Shown here in pieces: positions 32,778 through 40,790 of a stretch of DNA of 49,682 nt (positions are counted from its first letter, which is position 1; the number at the start of each line of letters is the position of its first letter). A program made the translations under genes and the position numbers. Below the pieces are notes generated by a model. It saw only the letters and a program-made list of their open reading frames with translations. It was not told the DNA's origin and searched no databases. Origin of the DNA: JAGKXB01 sp964498835 (GTDB lineage: Bacteria; Pseudomonadota; Gammaproteobacteria; Burkholderiales; Burkholderiaceae_D); contig CAZCIX010000012.1 of assembly GCA_964498835.1 (NCBI GenBank), forward strand, positions 1 to 49,682, in the 5' to 3' direction.

Positions 32778-33011
32778 GGTGTCAGCGGACGGAGCTTCCG
32801 TGATAACTATTTATTATCAATCATACCTATGTCTGTATCGGCAGTGATACTTGCTTTGCAGTTGAATTCAAAAACAGGTGCGTTTGAGAGAAGTATTTAA
32901 GATTTGCTGGACGATGGATTGCTTGCCTATTCCAGACCTGAAAAACCGACTAACTGGTTGCAAAAATACAGCATTACTGCCAAACGGCTGGAGCGTTGGG
33001 TTGAAACCTAG
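32778..33011 (+). pseudogene. Decayed C-terminal winged-helix fragment (Fic / RecG-like accessory type)
   Basis: One frame reads VSGRSFRDNYLLSII, then ALQLNSKTGAFERSI, a stop (TAA, 32898-32900), then DLLDDGLLAYSRPEKPTNW and LQKYSITAKRLERWVET before a second stop at 33009. This resembles the winged helix found at the C terminus of Fic-domain and AlbA-type RecG-like proteins, where the form is roughly LNSKTGAFKRTI..LL..GLI.YT.PDKP.SRLQKYRLT. No start or upstream domain remains, so I read it as the relic of a lost gene. The rest of the 360-base gap after yggT shows nothing else. Confidence 0.5.
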
Positions 33012-33940
33012 AAACGATATCCAAACGCTTCTTCAAACCGTGTGGATATTTCCGTTTTGCTAGGCGCATGATTTTGCCCGCCTTGATGAGCGATTTTAAT
33101 ACCGCCCATTAAGCTAGCCAGACGGCCAGTGGTGGGCCAGTCGTAGCCATTATTTAAACCAAATAAGATGCCAGCGCGGAAAGCATCGCCGCATCCGGTT
33201 GGGTCAACAATTCTTTCTGGCATGACGGATGGGATGTTGATGTGTTGGCCATCTGTGAAGATTTCAGCGCCTAACTCTCCTCGCGTGACGATGAGAGCAG
33301 ATACGCGTTGGGCGATTTGTTGTAGGTTCAAGCCCGTGCGTTCCATCAGTAGCTCGGCTTCATAATCGTTAACTGCGACATATGTTGCCAGGTCAATAAA
33401 ATGTTCCAGCTCAGCGCCGTTGAACATGGGCAAACCTTGACCTGGATCGAAAATGAACGGGATGGCTTGTTCGGCACAATCTTTGGCGTGTTGCAACATG
33501 CCGTCACGTCCATCTGGTGCGACGATCGCCAGTTTGACTGGGCCTGCATCGCTGACTTTGTTGTGATGCGAGAACATCATCGCGCCGGGATGGAAGGCGG
33601 TGATTTGATTGTTGTCGGCGTCGGTGGTGATGAAGGCTTGTGCGGTGTAAGAGGTAGCGATCGTTTGGATGTTTTGGGTGGAGATGTTTAGTTGTTTTAG
33701 TCTTTCAAAGTATGACGCACCATCTTGTCCTATGGTGGCCATGATGCGAGGTTCACCGCCTAGTAGTTGTAAGTTATAGGCAATATTTCCAGCACAACCA
33801 CCAAACTCACGACGTAGAGTTGGTACCAAGAAGGCAATGTTTACCTTGTGTAATTGGTCGGGAAGTATTTCTTCAGAAAAACGACCACCAAACGACATGA
33901 TGCTATCGAAGGCAAGCGAACCACAGATAAGAGTAGTCAT
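33008..33940 (-). CDS. PfkB-family carbohydrate/adenosine-type kinase
   Basis: The 310-residue product is a ribokinase-fold sugar or nucleoside kinase. It begins LICGSLAFDSIMSFGGRFSE, has REFGGCAGNIAYNLQLLGGE (substrate region) and ends with the PfkB signature DPTGCGDAFRAGILFGLNNG, whose aspartate is the catalytic base. The adenosine-kinase-like spacing fits, but the substrate cannot be fixed from sequence. It is the last gene of the accB-accC-prmA strand, 42 bases after prmA, and its 3' end overlaps the decayed fragment on the other strand by four bases. Confidence 0.92.
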   Translation of the reverse strand: MTTLICGSLAFDSIMSFGGRFSEEILPDQLHKVNIAFLVPTLRREFGGCAGNIAYNLQLLGGEPRIMATIGQDGASYFERLKQLNISTQNIQTIATSYTAQAFITTDADNNQITAFHPGAMMFSHHNKVSDAGPVKLAIVAPDGRDGMLQHAKDCAEQAIPFIFDPGQGLPMFNGAELEHFIDLATYVAVNDYEAELLMERTGLNLQQIAQRVSALIVTRGELGAEIFTDGQHINIPSVMPERIVDPTGCGDAFRAGILFGLNNGYDWPTTGRLASLMGGIKIAHQGGQNHAPSKTEISTRFEEAFGYRF

Positions 33941-33982
33941 AAACTTCTATCAAACTTATTTTGAAAGGTATTGTTGGGAGGA

Positions 33983-34900
33983 TCAATTAGACAATTGACC
34001 AGACAAGGCGACCCAGCCATCTTGTTCCGCCCATACGCTTAATGCAATGAAAGGCGCATAGGCTTGTATCACGTCTTGCGCTTGTTCTGACAAGATGCCG
34101 GATAACACCAAAGTGCCTTTAGAGGCGATTTGCGCTGCTAACATCGCAGCCATTTGTGTTAATGGACCTGACAGAATATTCGCCACTACAATATCAAAGC
34201 CAGCATGGGAAGGCTGCGACGTGGAAGCTATGTAATCTTCTGGTAAGTAATACGCAATATCACATTGATTACGCTCGGCATTGTGTTGAGCTGATTCGAT
34301 GGCTTGTGGGTCGATATCGACGCCGACTACGTTGGCGGCACCGAGTTTTTTGGCGACTAGGGCCAGGATGCCAGATCCGCAACCATAATCCAGTACGGAT
34401 TGATTGCGTGGCGCGTGTGCTTCCAGCCACTCCATACAAAGTCGCGTCGTAGGATGACTGCCAGTGCCAAAAGCGAGGCCAGGATCTAGTTCCAAAATGA
34501 GGCCATTTGGATCAGGGGCATCGTGCCAGCTGGGCACGACCCAGATATTTTTCCCGATTTGGATTGGCTCAAATTGGGATTGCGTTAAACGCACCCAGTC
34601 TTGATCGGCGACTGGACGCAGAATGTGTTTGGGTAACTGATCCAAGCCTATGTTGGTTGCCGCCGCCGCTAAGATACTGATATGGTCAGCATTTGTTTCT
34701 GTTAAGGCCACGATGCGGCTATGTTCCCAGGCATTTGTTTCTGGCAGCATGCCTGGTTCGCCGAACAATGGTTTTTCTGCATCGGTGCCCAAATCAGCAT
34801 CTTCTACTGAAACTGATAGCGCGCCTGCATCCATCAATGCGTCTGATAGTGCTTCTGCATGCGCGCGAGGGATGTCGATGACGATTTCAGTCAAGCTCAT
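33983..34900 (-). CDS. prmA: Ribosomal protein L11 methyltransferase
   Basis: PrmA trimethylates L11 with S-adenosylmethionine. The 305-residue product has an N-terminal substrate-recognition domain (MSLTEIVIDIPRAHAEALSD) and a class I methyltransferase domain: QSVLDYGCGSGILALVAKKL (SAM motif I), VVGVDIDPQAIESAQHNAER and FDIVVANILSGPLTQMA. Loop residues GLAFGTGSHPTTRLCMEWL are characteristic of PrmA. It starts two bases after the accC stop, so it is cotranscribed with accB-accC, an arrangement known from several betaproteobacteria. Confidence 0.97.
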   Translation of the reverse strand: MSLTEIVIDIPRAHAEALSDALMDAGALSVSVEDADLGTDAEKPLFGEPGMLPETNAWEHSRIVALTETNADHISILAAAATNIGLDQLPKHILRPVADQDWVRLTQSQFEPIQIGKNIWVVPSWHDAPDPNGLILELDPGLAFGTGSHPTTRLCMEWLEAHAPRNQSVLDYGCGSGILALVAKKLGAANVVGVDIDPQAIESAQHNAERNQCDIAYYLPEDYIASTSQPSHAGFDIVVANILSGPLTQMAAMLAAQIASKGTLVLSGILSEQAQDVIQAYAPFIALSVWAEQDGWVALSGQLSN

Positions 34901-34902
34901 TC

Positions 34903-36261
34903 TTATTTCTTTAAATCTGGCTTCTCTGCCAATTTGTGTTCCAAATAGTGAATATTGGTGCCGCCTTCAAAGAACCGTGCGTCCACCATCAGTTCACGAT
35001 GTAATGGAATGTTAGTCATGATGCCTTCGACCACCATTTCAGACAGTGCAATTTGCATGCGCTTGATCGCTTGTTCGCGCGTGGCGCCATAAGCAATTAA
35101 TTTGCCCACCATGGAATCGTAATGTGGCGGGACGTAATAACCAGCGTAGGCATGGGAATCTACCCGTATTCCAGGGCCGCCTGGTGCATGCCATGCAATG
35201 ATTTTTCCAGGAGAGGGCGTAAATTTAAAAGGATCTTCAGCGTTAATGCGACATTCAATGGCATGGCCTCTGAATTCGATGTCGCGTTGGCGAAAGCGTA
35301 GTTTTTCACCGGCGGCAATGCGAATTTGCTCTTGTACGATATCAACACCCGTAATCATTTCGGTGACTGGATGTTCAACTTGCACACGGGTATTCATTTC
35401 AATGAAATAAAACTCGCCGTTTTCATACAAAAATTCAAACGTACCGGCGCCACGATAGCCAATTTTGCGGCAGGCTTCAGCACAACGATCGCCGATTTTC
35501 TCAATGATTTTGCGCGGGATGCCTGGTGCTGGCGCTTCTTCAATCACTTTCTGATGGCGTCGTTGCATGGAGCAATCACGTTCGCCTAACCAGATTGCAT
35601 TCTTGAATTCATCGGCCAACACCTGGATTTCCACGTGGCGTGGATTTTCCAGATATTTCTCCATATACACTTCAGGATTGCCAAACGCTGTACCAGCTTC
35701 TGTTTTGGTCATGGCTACTGCGTTTAACAATGCCGCTTCTGTGTGGACCACGCGCATGCCGCGTCCCCCGCCACCGCCAGCAGCTTTGATAATGACGGGA
35801 TAACCAACTTTGCGTGCAGTTTGGATAATGACTTTTGGGTCATCGGGTAGGGCGCCGTCAGAGCCAGGTACGCAGGGAACGCCAGCTTTGATCATGGCGT
35901 GTTTTGCGGAAACTTTGTCGCCCATTAAGCGTATTGACTCGGCGCGTGGGCCGATGAAAACGAAGCCGGACTGTTCTACTCGATCGGCAAAATCGGCGTT
36001 TTCTGACAAGAATCCATATCCAGGATGAATTGCTTCTGCATCCGTGACTTCTGCTGCGCTGATAATAGCGGGCATACTGAGGTAGCTGAGCGATGATGGC
36101 GCTGGGCCTATGCAAACTGATTCATCGGCGAGCTTGACATATTTTGCTTCGCGATCAGCTTCAGAATGGACAACGACCGTTTTAATACCCATTTCGCGGC
36201 AGGCGCGCTGGATGCGCAGTGCGATTTCACCACGATTAGCAATCAGAATTTTTTCAAACAT
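34903..36261 (-). CDS. accC: Acetyl-CoA carboxylase, biotin carboxylase subunit
   Basis: AccC carboxylates biotin on AccB, the first step of fatty acid synthesis. The 452-residue product starts MFEKILIANRGEIALRIQRA, has the ATP-grasp glycine loop KAAGGGGGRGMRVVHTEAAL, SMQRRHQKVIEEAPAPGI and EMNTRVQVEHPVTEMITGVD, with the catalytic arginine in the last. It follows accB by 83 bases and precedes prmA by two. No truncation is visible. Confidence 0.98.
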   Translation of the reverse strand: MFEKILIANRGEIALRIQRACREMGIKTVVVHSEADREAKYVKLADESVCIGPAPSSLSYLSMPAIISAAEVTDAEAIHPGYGFLSENADFADRVEQSGFVFIGPRAESIRLMGDKVSAKHAMIKAGVPCVPGSDGALPDDPKVIIQTARKVGYPVIIKAAGGGGGRGMRVVHTEAALLNAVAMTKTEAGTAFGNPEVYMEKYLENPRHVEIQVLADEFKNAIWLGERDCSMQRRHQKVIEEAPAPGIPRKIIEKIGDRCAEACRKIGYRGAGTFEFLYENGEFYFIEMNTRVQVEHPVTEMITGVDIVQEQIRIAAGEKLRFRQRDIEFRGHAIECRINAEDPFKFTPSPGKIIAWHAPGGPGIRVDSHAYAGYYVPPHYDSMVGKLIAYGATREQAIKRMQIALSEMVVEGIMTNIPLHRELMVDARFFEGGTNIHYLEHKLAEKPDLKK

Positions 36262-36344
36262 GGTAAGAAATAGCTACGTGAGCTATGTGATTGATATTGA
36301 TAAATGGATTATTGATGTTGCCTTGTTGATAGATTGTTATTGCA

Positions 36345-36815
36345 TTAAGCAATCACAAATAATGGTTGGCCGAATTCAATCGGTTGACCATTTTCAACCA
36401 GGATTTGCTGGATAGTTCCTGCTGCATCAGAATCGATTTCATTCAACAATTTCATTGCTTCGATCAGGCATAAAGTATCGCCTGCTTTCACCACGCTGCC
36501 GACATCGACAAAGGGTGCCGCACCTGGTGAGGAGGAGCGGTAGAAAGTGCCGACCATAGGTGACTTAATAATGTGACCTTTAGTTTCTACTGGTGTTGCT
36601 GCCGGATTGCTGGTGACTGGTGCAGCAGCGGTAGCTGTTGGTGTGGGCGCTGCGGCGTATTGTGGTGCAACCTGTGGTTGCATGACTAATTGGCTTTGTG
36701 GTGCTGCGGAAGGTTTAACAATGCGAACTTTGCTTTCGCCCTCGGTAACTTCCAGTTCGGCGATATCTGATTCAGCGACCAGGTCTATCAATGTTTTGAG
36801 TTTTCGTAGATCCAT
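36345..36815 (-). CDS. accB: Acetyl-CoA carboxylase, biotin carboxyl carrier protein
   Basis: AccB carries the biotin used by AccC and the carboxyltransferase. The 156-residue product has an N-terminal domain (MDLRKLKTLIDLVAESDIAE), an Ala/Pro/Thr-rich flexible linker (about 45-75), and a C-terminal biotinyl domain from GHIKSPMVGTFYRSSSPGAA; the biotinylated lysine is in LIEAMKLLNEIDSD. It follows aroQ by 129 bases of AT-rich DNA with no clear signal, and precedes accC. Confidence 0.97.
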   Translation of the reverse strand: MDLRKLKTLIDLVAESDIAELEVTEGESKVRIVKPSAAPQSQLVMQPQVAPQYAAAPTPTATAAAPVTSNPAATPVETKGHIIKSPMVGTFYRSSSPGAAPFVDVGSVVKAGDTLCLIEAMKLLNEIDSDAAGTIQQILVENGQPIEFGQPLFVIA

Positions 36816-36944
36816 GTGCAGTCTTTCAAATTGTCAAATTGACCATCTTTAGGCGGTGTAATAGAGAGTCAATGGTGGTTTTGGGTTTGATAAATTTGAT
36901 GATTTTTTGAATAAAGCAAGCTATTTAAGTGAAGTTGCGCAAGA

Positions 36945-37382
36945 TTAATGCATTTTTAACGCAAAGTCGATGGCTAAACGATAGCCGTCCACCCCTAAGC
37001 CACAAATGACACCGATTGCAATATCACGCAAGGTGGAATGGTGCCGAAATGCCTCACGTCGGTAAATATTGGAAATGTGAACTTCGATAAAGGGTATTGC
37101 AACGCTACTCAATGCATCGCGCAAACCGATGCTGGTGTGAGTGAGTGCACCGGGATTGATAATAATCACATCCACGCCTTCTGTTTTGGCGGTATGAATA
37201 CGATCAATCAAAGCGCCTTCATGATTGCTTTGAAAGCTGCTTAACACTGCGCCAGCCAAGGTTGCTTGCATTGTTGCTGCGCTTTCAATATCAGCTAAAG
37301 TGTGATGGCCATAAACATCGGGTTCGCGTGAGCCGAGTAAATTTAGGTTGGGGCCGTTTAGTAAGAGTATATTTTTTGTCAT
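36945..37382 (-). CDS. aroQ: 3-dehydroquinate dehydratase, type II
   Basis: This enzyme makes 3-dehydroshikimate in aromatic amino acid synthesis. The 145-residue product has the type II signature ILLLNGPNLNLLGSREPDVY (with the catalytic tyrosine region after it), the segment NPGALTHTSIGLRDALSSVA and the catalytic histidine in FIEVHISNIYRREAFRHHS. The aroQ-accB-accC order is classic in proteobacteria. AroE of the same pathway is also encoded in this window (43912). Confidence 0.97.
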   Translation of the reverse strand: MTKNILLLNGPNLNLLGSREPDVYGHHTLADIESAATMQATLAGAVLSSFQSNHEGALIDRIHTAKTEGVDVIIINPGALTHTSIGLRDALSSVAIPFIEVHISNIYRREAFRHHSTLRDIAIGVICGLGVDGYRLAIDFALKMH

Positions 37383-37520
37383 TAAAATGAGCGTAATTTA
37401 AAGACGATGACAGCATTTTGCCGTTAAATTGATCAAATTGGCAAGAAAAAGCTGGGATTTTTGTAAATGAATGAAGTTGTGCGTAGTGTAAAGTTGGGCA
37501 GAATTCGGTTTTGCTTCACA

Positions 37521-38069
37521 TTAATTATTATTCAATTTGTTTAAATCCGACGTTAGTGTTTTGATATTCAAACGTCCCAGATAAGTTTTTTTTATTTTTC
37601 CATCCGCTCCAAGCAATACTGTAAAAGGCAATCCGCCAGTTTGATTGCCTAAACTGCGTAAAAGTTCAGCGCCATCCATGCCGCCTACGTAGATCGGATA
37701 GTTAATTTTTTCCTGATATTTCTTTGTAAATGTAGCAATGTTATCAGCAGAATCAATGCCAATGCCAATAATTTGCGCATTGTTTGATGCAATCGATTTT
37801 TGCAATGCGGATAATTCGGGCATTTCTTCTACGCAAGGTGTGCACCATGTGGCCCAGAAGTTAATGATCAGTGTTTTATTTTTCCATTGGGAAAGTGGTT
37901 GTAATTGCCCGTCCTTGTCTTGCATAGATGAGGAAAACAAACGGATAATGGGAGGTTCAGCTGTTGGGCTTGGTTCTGAATGACGTGCGCCAAAATAAAT
38001 GCCTAAGTAGGTAAATAAAATGGCAATAAGAATACCGATGATGCGTAGTTTTAGGGTGGCGTGTTTCAT
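37521..38069 (-). CDS. TlpA/ResA-like membrane-anchored thioredoxin
   Basis: The 182-residue product has one N-terminal transmembrane anchor (LRIIGILIAILFTYLGIYFG) and a periplasmic thioredoxin-like domain with the redox motif WATWCTPCVEEMPELSALQK and the cis-proline region GGLPFTVLLGADGKI. Such proteins reduce periplasmic disulfides, for instance for cytochrome c maturation; the partner here is unknown, though dsbD in this window could supply electrons. ATG 38069 is preferred because GGA lies about ten bases upstream; an in-frame ATG at 38093 has no site. It heads the aroQ-accBC strand, divergent from mpl. Confidence 0.9.
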   Translation of the reverse strand: MKHATLKLRIIGILIAILFTYLGIYFGARHSEPSPTAEPPIIRLFSSSMQDKDGQLQPLSQWKNKTLIINFWATWCTPCVEEMPELSALQKSIASNNAQIIGIGIDSADNIATFTKKYQEKINYPIYVGGMDGAELLRSLGNQTGGLPFTVLLGADGKIKKTYLGRLNIKTLTSDLNKLNNN

Positions 38070-38140
38070 AACATTTATTCCATTCGATTGCATTGTGCTG
38101 CTGAATTTACGGTGATTAAAATTGTATCATTTTGTTTTAA

Positions 38141-38180
38141 ATACGTTTAATTGCATCTAATTACGTTTAATTATATTTAA
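38141..38180. repeat. Degenerate 20-bp tandem repeat in the tlpA-like/mpl divergent gap
   Basis: Two adjacent 20-base units (38141-38160, 38161-38180) match at 16 of 20 positions and share TACGTTTAATT. The period is two helical turns and the units lie just before mpl, so they could be an operator pair; equally they could be chance AT-rich sequence. Confidence 0.5.
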
Positions 38181-38193
38181 CTTAGAAAATAAT

Positions 38194-39591
38194 ATGCACA
38201 TTCATATACTTGGCATTTGTGGCACTTTTATGGGCGGTCTCGCTGTGCTGGCTAAACAGGCTGGGTACAAAGTGACAGGTTGCGATGCTAACGTGTATCC
38301 GCCTATGAGTACTCAATTGGAACAGCAGGGAATTGAATTGGTGCAGGGTTTTGGTGCAGAACAACTTGCAATGTATCAACCCGATCTTTTTGTGATTGGC
38401 AATGTGGTTGCGCGTGGCAATCCGTTGATGGAAGAAATTCTCAATCGTAATTTGCCCTACACTTCTGGCCCGCAATGGATGGGCGAGCATATTTTGCAGG
38501 ATAAATGGGTGCTGGCAGTTGCCGGTACGCATGGGAAAACTACGACATCTTCGATGTTGGCGTGGATTTTGGAAGACAGCGGCTATGCACCAGGTTTTTT
38601 AATTGGTGGCGTGCCGATGAATTTTGGTATTTCTGCGCGTTTGTCTCCGGCTGCGGCTTCTCCTTTCTTTGTTATTGAAGCCGATGAATATGACACCGCA
38701 TTCTTCGATAAGCGCAGCAAGTTTGTGCACTATCGCGCCAAGACGGCCATTTTGAATAATCTTGAATACGATCACGCCGATATTTTTCCTGATTTGGCGG
38801 CGATTGAAACTCAGTTCCATCATCTTGTGCGTACTGTGCCGGGCATTGGTCGTGTGATTGTCAATGCTAGCGAACCCGCTTTGCAGCGCGTGATGACGCG
38901 GGGTTGTTGGAGTGAGCAAGAAGGTTTTGGGGAAGGCGAGTCCGCAAATTGGACTTTGACTGAACATGAGGATGGCAGTTTTGACGTTTTGTTGAATCAG
39001 CAAATCCAAGGTACGGTGCAGTGGGAGTTAACTGGACGCCATAATCGTTTGAATGCATTAGCCGCGATTGCCGCTGCGCGTCATGTTGGTGTGCCCGCTG
39101 CGCAGGCGATATCGGCCTTGTCCAGGTTTGAAAATGTGAAGCGCCGTATGGAAGTGCGTGGTGATGTGGCGGGAGTGACGGTGTACGACGATTTTGCTCA
39201 TCATCCGACTGCGATTGCCACCACCCTTGCTGGTTTGCGTAAAAAAGTCGGGGAAGCGCGGATTGTGGCGCTTCTGGAGCCGCGCTCGAATACCATGAAA
39301 TTAGGTGTCATGAAACAGGCTTTGCCTGGCAGTTTGTCTGATGCCGATGTGGTGTTTGCTTATCAGGCGACTAGTACGGCGACAGTGAAAGACAACTTGG
39401 GCTGGGATTTGAAGGAGACGCTGGCGCCATTAGGCGACAAAGTGCATGTTTTTGATGACTTGAATGTATTGGTTGAACGCATCGTAGAACTGGCGCAGCC
39501 AGGCGATCACATTTTGGTGATGAGTAATGGTGGATTTGGCAATGTGCATGAAAAGATTCTGGTTGCGTTGAAATTAAAACAAGTTGTATGA
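38194..39591 (+). CDS. mpl: UDP-N-acetylmuramate:murein tripeptide ligase
   Basis: Mpl attaches recycled L-Ala-D-Glu-meso-Dap tripeptide to UDP-MurNAc. The 465-residue product is a Mur ligase: N-terminal HIHILGICGTFMGGLAVLAK, ATP-binding loop VAGTHGKTTTSSMLAWILED, central EADEYDTAFFDKRSKFVHYR (carbamylated-lysine region) and NNLEYDHADIFPD, C-terminal domain with YDDFAHHPTAIATTLAGLR. It works in the same recycling route as AmpD, also in this window. It starts the mpl-yqiA-ubiC-RNB-tonB strand. Confidence 0.97.
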   Translation: MHIHILGICGTFMGGLAVLAKQAGYKVTGCDANVYPPMSTQLEQQGIELVQGFGAEQLAMYQPDLFVIGNVVARGNPLMEEILNRNLPYTSGPQWMGEHILQDKWVLAVAGTHGKTTTSSMLAWILEDSGYAPGFLIGGVPMNFGISARLSPAAASPFFVIEADEYDTAFFDKRSKFVHYRAKTAILNNLEYDHADIFPDLAAIETQFHHLVRTVPGIGRVIVNASEPALQRVMTRGCWSEQEGFGEGESANWTLTEHEDGSFDVLLNQQIQGTVQWELTGRHNRLNALAAIAAARHVGVPAAQAISALSRFENVKRRMEVRGDVAGVTVYDDFAHHPTAIATTLAGLRKKVGEARIVALLEPRSNTMKLGVMKQALPGSLSDADVVFAYQATSTATVKDNLGWDLKETLAPLGDKVHVFDDLNVLVERIVELAQPGDHILVMSNGGFGNVHEKILVALKLKQVV

Positions 39592-39604
39592 GGAAAGTTG
39601 CATC

Positions 39605-40198
39605 ATGATTATTTATCTACATGGTTTTCGTTCTTCCCCGCATTCTTACAAAGTGCGTCTTTTGGCTGATCGGATGCGGGAATTGGGCCGTAGCGCGGAA
39701 TTTTTCTGCCCGCAATTACCTGCTTCGCCAAAAGAATCGGTGCAATTAGTTTTAGATTATTTGAATGCAAACCGGATTCATCCTGATCAAGTCACGTTGA
39801 TTGGTTCTTCTCTGGGGGGGTTTTATGCAACCTGGTTGGCGCAAAAATTGGCTTGTCGTGCTGTTTTATTGAATCCAGCCGTCAAACCTGCGCATGATTT
39901 GGAGAAATACGTCGGTGTGACGACCGATTACCACACCAATGAACCGTTTGAATTTAAGCGCGCATACATTGTGGAAATGCAAGAACTTGTGATTCCTCAC
40001 ATCACGCAGCCTGAACGTTATTTTTTAATTGCTGCCACAGGTGATGAGGTGTTGGATTGGCGTGAGATGGTGGCGCATTATCCGCAAGCGCGTCAGCGTG
40101 TCATTCAAGGCAGTGATCATGGTTTGTCGGATTTCTCTGTTTATATGGATGAAGTGCTGACGTTTTGCGGCATATCTGGCTTGCCTGATGCATCTTAA
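39605..40198 (+). CDS. yqiA: YqiA-like alpha/beta-hydrolase esterase
   Basis: The 197-residue product is a small esterase of the YqiA family: MIIYLHGFRSSPHSYKVRLL, the nucleophile elbow GSSLGGFYATWL with the catalytic serine, and the C-terminal histidine in VIQGSDHGLSDFSVY. E. coli YqiA cleaves palmitoyl-CoA; the physiological role is unclear. ATG 39605 is used because GAGGAAAG lies eight bases upstream, whereas the longer reading from 39584 overlaps mpl without a site. It overlaps ubiC by 11 bases. Confidence 0.92.
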   Translation: MIIYLHGFRSSPHSYKVRLLADRMRELGRSAEFFCPQLPASPKESVQLVLDYLNANRIHPDQVTLIGSSLGGFYATWLAQKLACRAVLLNPAVKPAHDLEKYVGVTTDYHTNEPFEFKRAYIVEMQELVIPHITQPERYFLIAATGDEVLDWREMVAHYPQARQRVIQGSDHGLSDFSVYMDEVLTFCGISGLPDAS

Positions 40199-40784
40199 TG
40201 CTGATCCGCGTTTTCTTGCGTATGCACATTGGCGTGCGCATGTGCATCGCTTTCCTACAGTTGGCAAGATACGACCTTGGTTGGTTGATAATGCGTCTTT
40301 GACAGAAAAATTGCGTGCGCATTGTGTGGAATTCAAATTGCAATGCCTGCACCAGCGTTTATCTTCATGCTTAAAAGACGAAGCGGCGGTGTTGGGATTG
40401 TCGCCTTCTTCTCAATCGATAGTATGGGAAAGAGAAGTGTTATTGCAATGTGATGGACAAACCGTGGTGTTTGCGCACACCATCGTGCCATTGAGTGCGA
40501 CTGCTGCGGATTGGCCTTTGTTTAAAACCTTGGGGGAGCGTTCTTTAGGGACGACTTTATTTAATGATCCACAGATTCAGCGTGGTCATTTGCAGTTTGC
40601 CCGTTTGCCAGCGCAACATCCGTTAATATTGCGTGCGCGTGCAGCGCTTTATCCTGGCAAGCTGGATGCTACGAATTTGTATGCACGTCGTTGTTTATAT
40701 CAACGCAAACAGGGTTTGATGCTCGTGACGGAAGTTTTTTTGCCAGCGGTGGTTGAGCTTTATCTGGTTAATAAGAAATATTAA
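40188..40784 (+). CDS. ubiC: Chorismate pyruvate-lyase
   Basis: UbiC turns chorismate into 4-hydroxybenzoate, the first step of ubiquinone synthesis. The 198-residue product has family features: a start with HWRAHVHRFPTVGKIRPWLV, REVLLQCDGQTVVFAHTIVP with the conserved arginine region, LGERSLGTTLFNDP and ARRCLYQRKQGLMLVTEVFL near the end. It begins at ATG 40188 inside the end of yqiA and lies six bases before the RNB gene. Identity is moderately strong because the family is divergent. Confidence 0.88.
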   Translation: MHLNADPRFLAYAHWRAHVHRFPTVGKIRPWLVDNASLTEKLRAHCVEFKLQCLHQRLSSCLKDEAAVLGLSPSSQSIVWEREVLLQCDGQTVVFAHTIVPLSATAADWPLFKTLGERSLGTTLFNDPQIQRGHLQFARLPAQHPLILRARAALYPGKLDATNLYARRCLYQRKQGLMLVTEVFLPAVVELYLVNKKY

Positions 40785-40790
40785 AAAATA

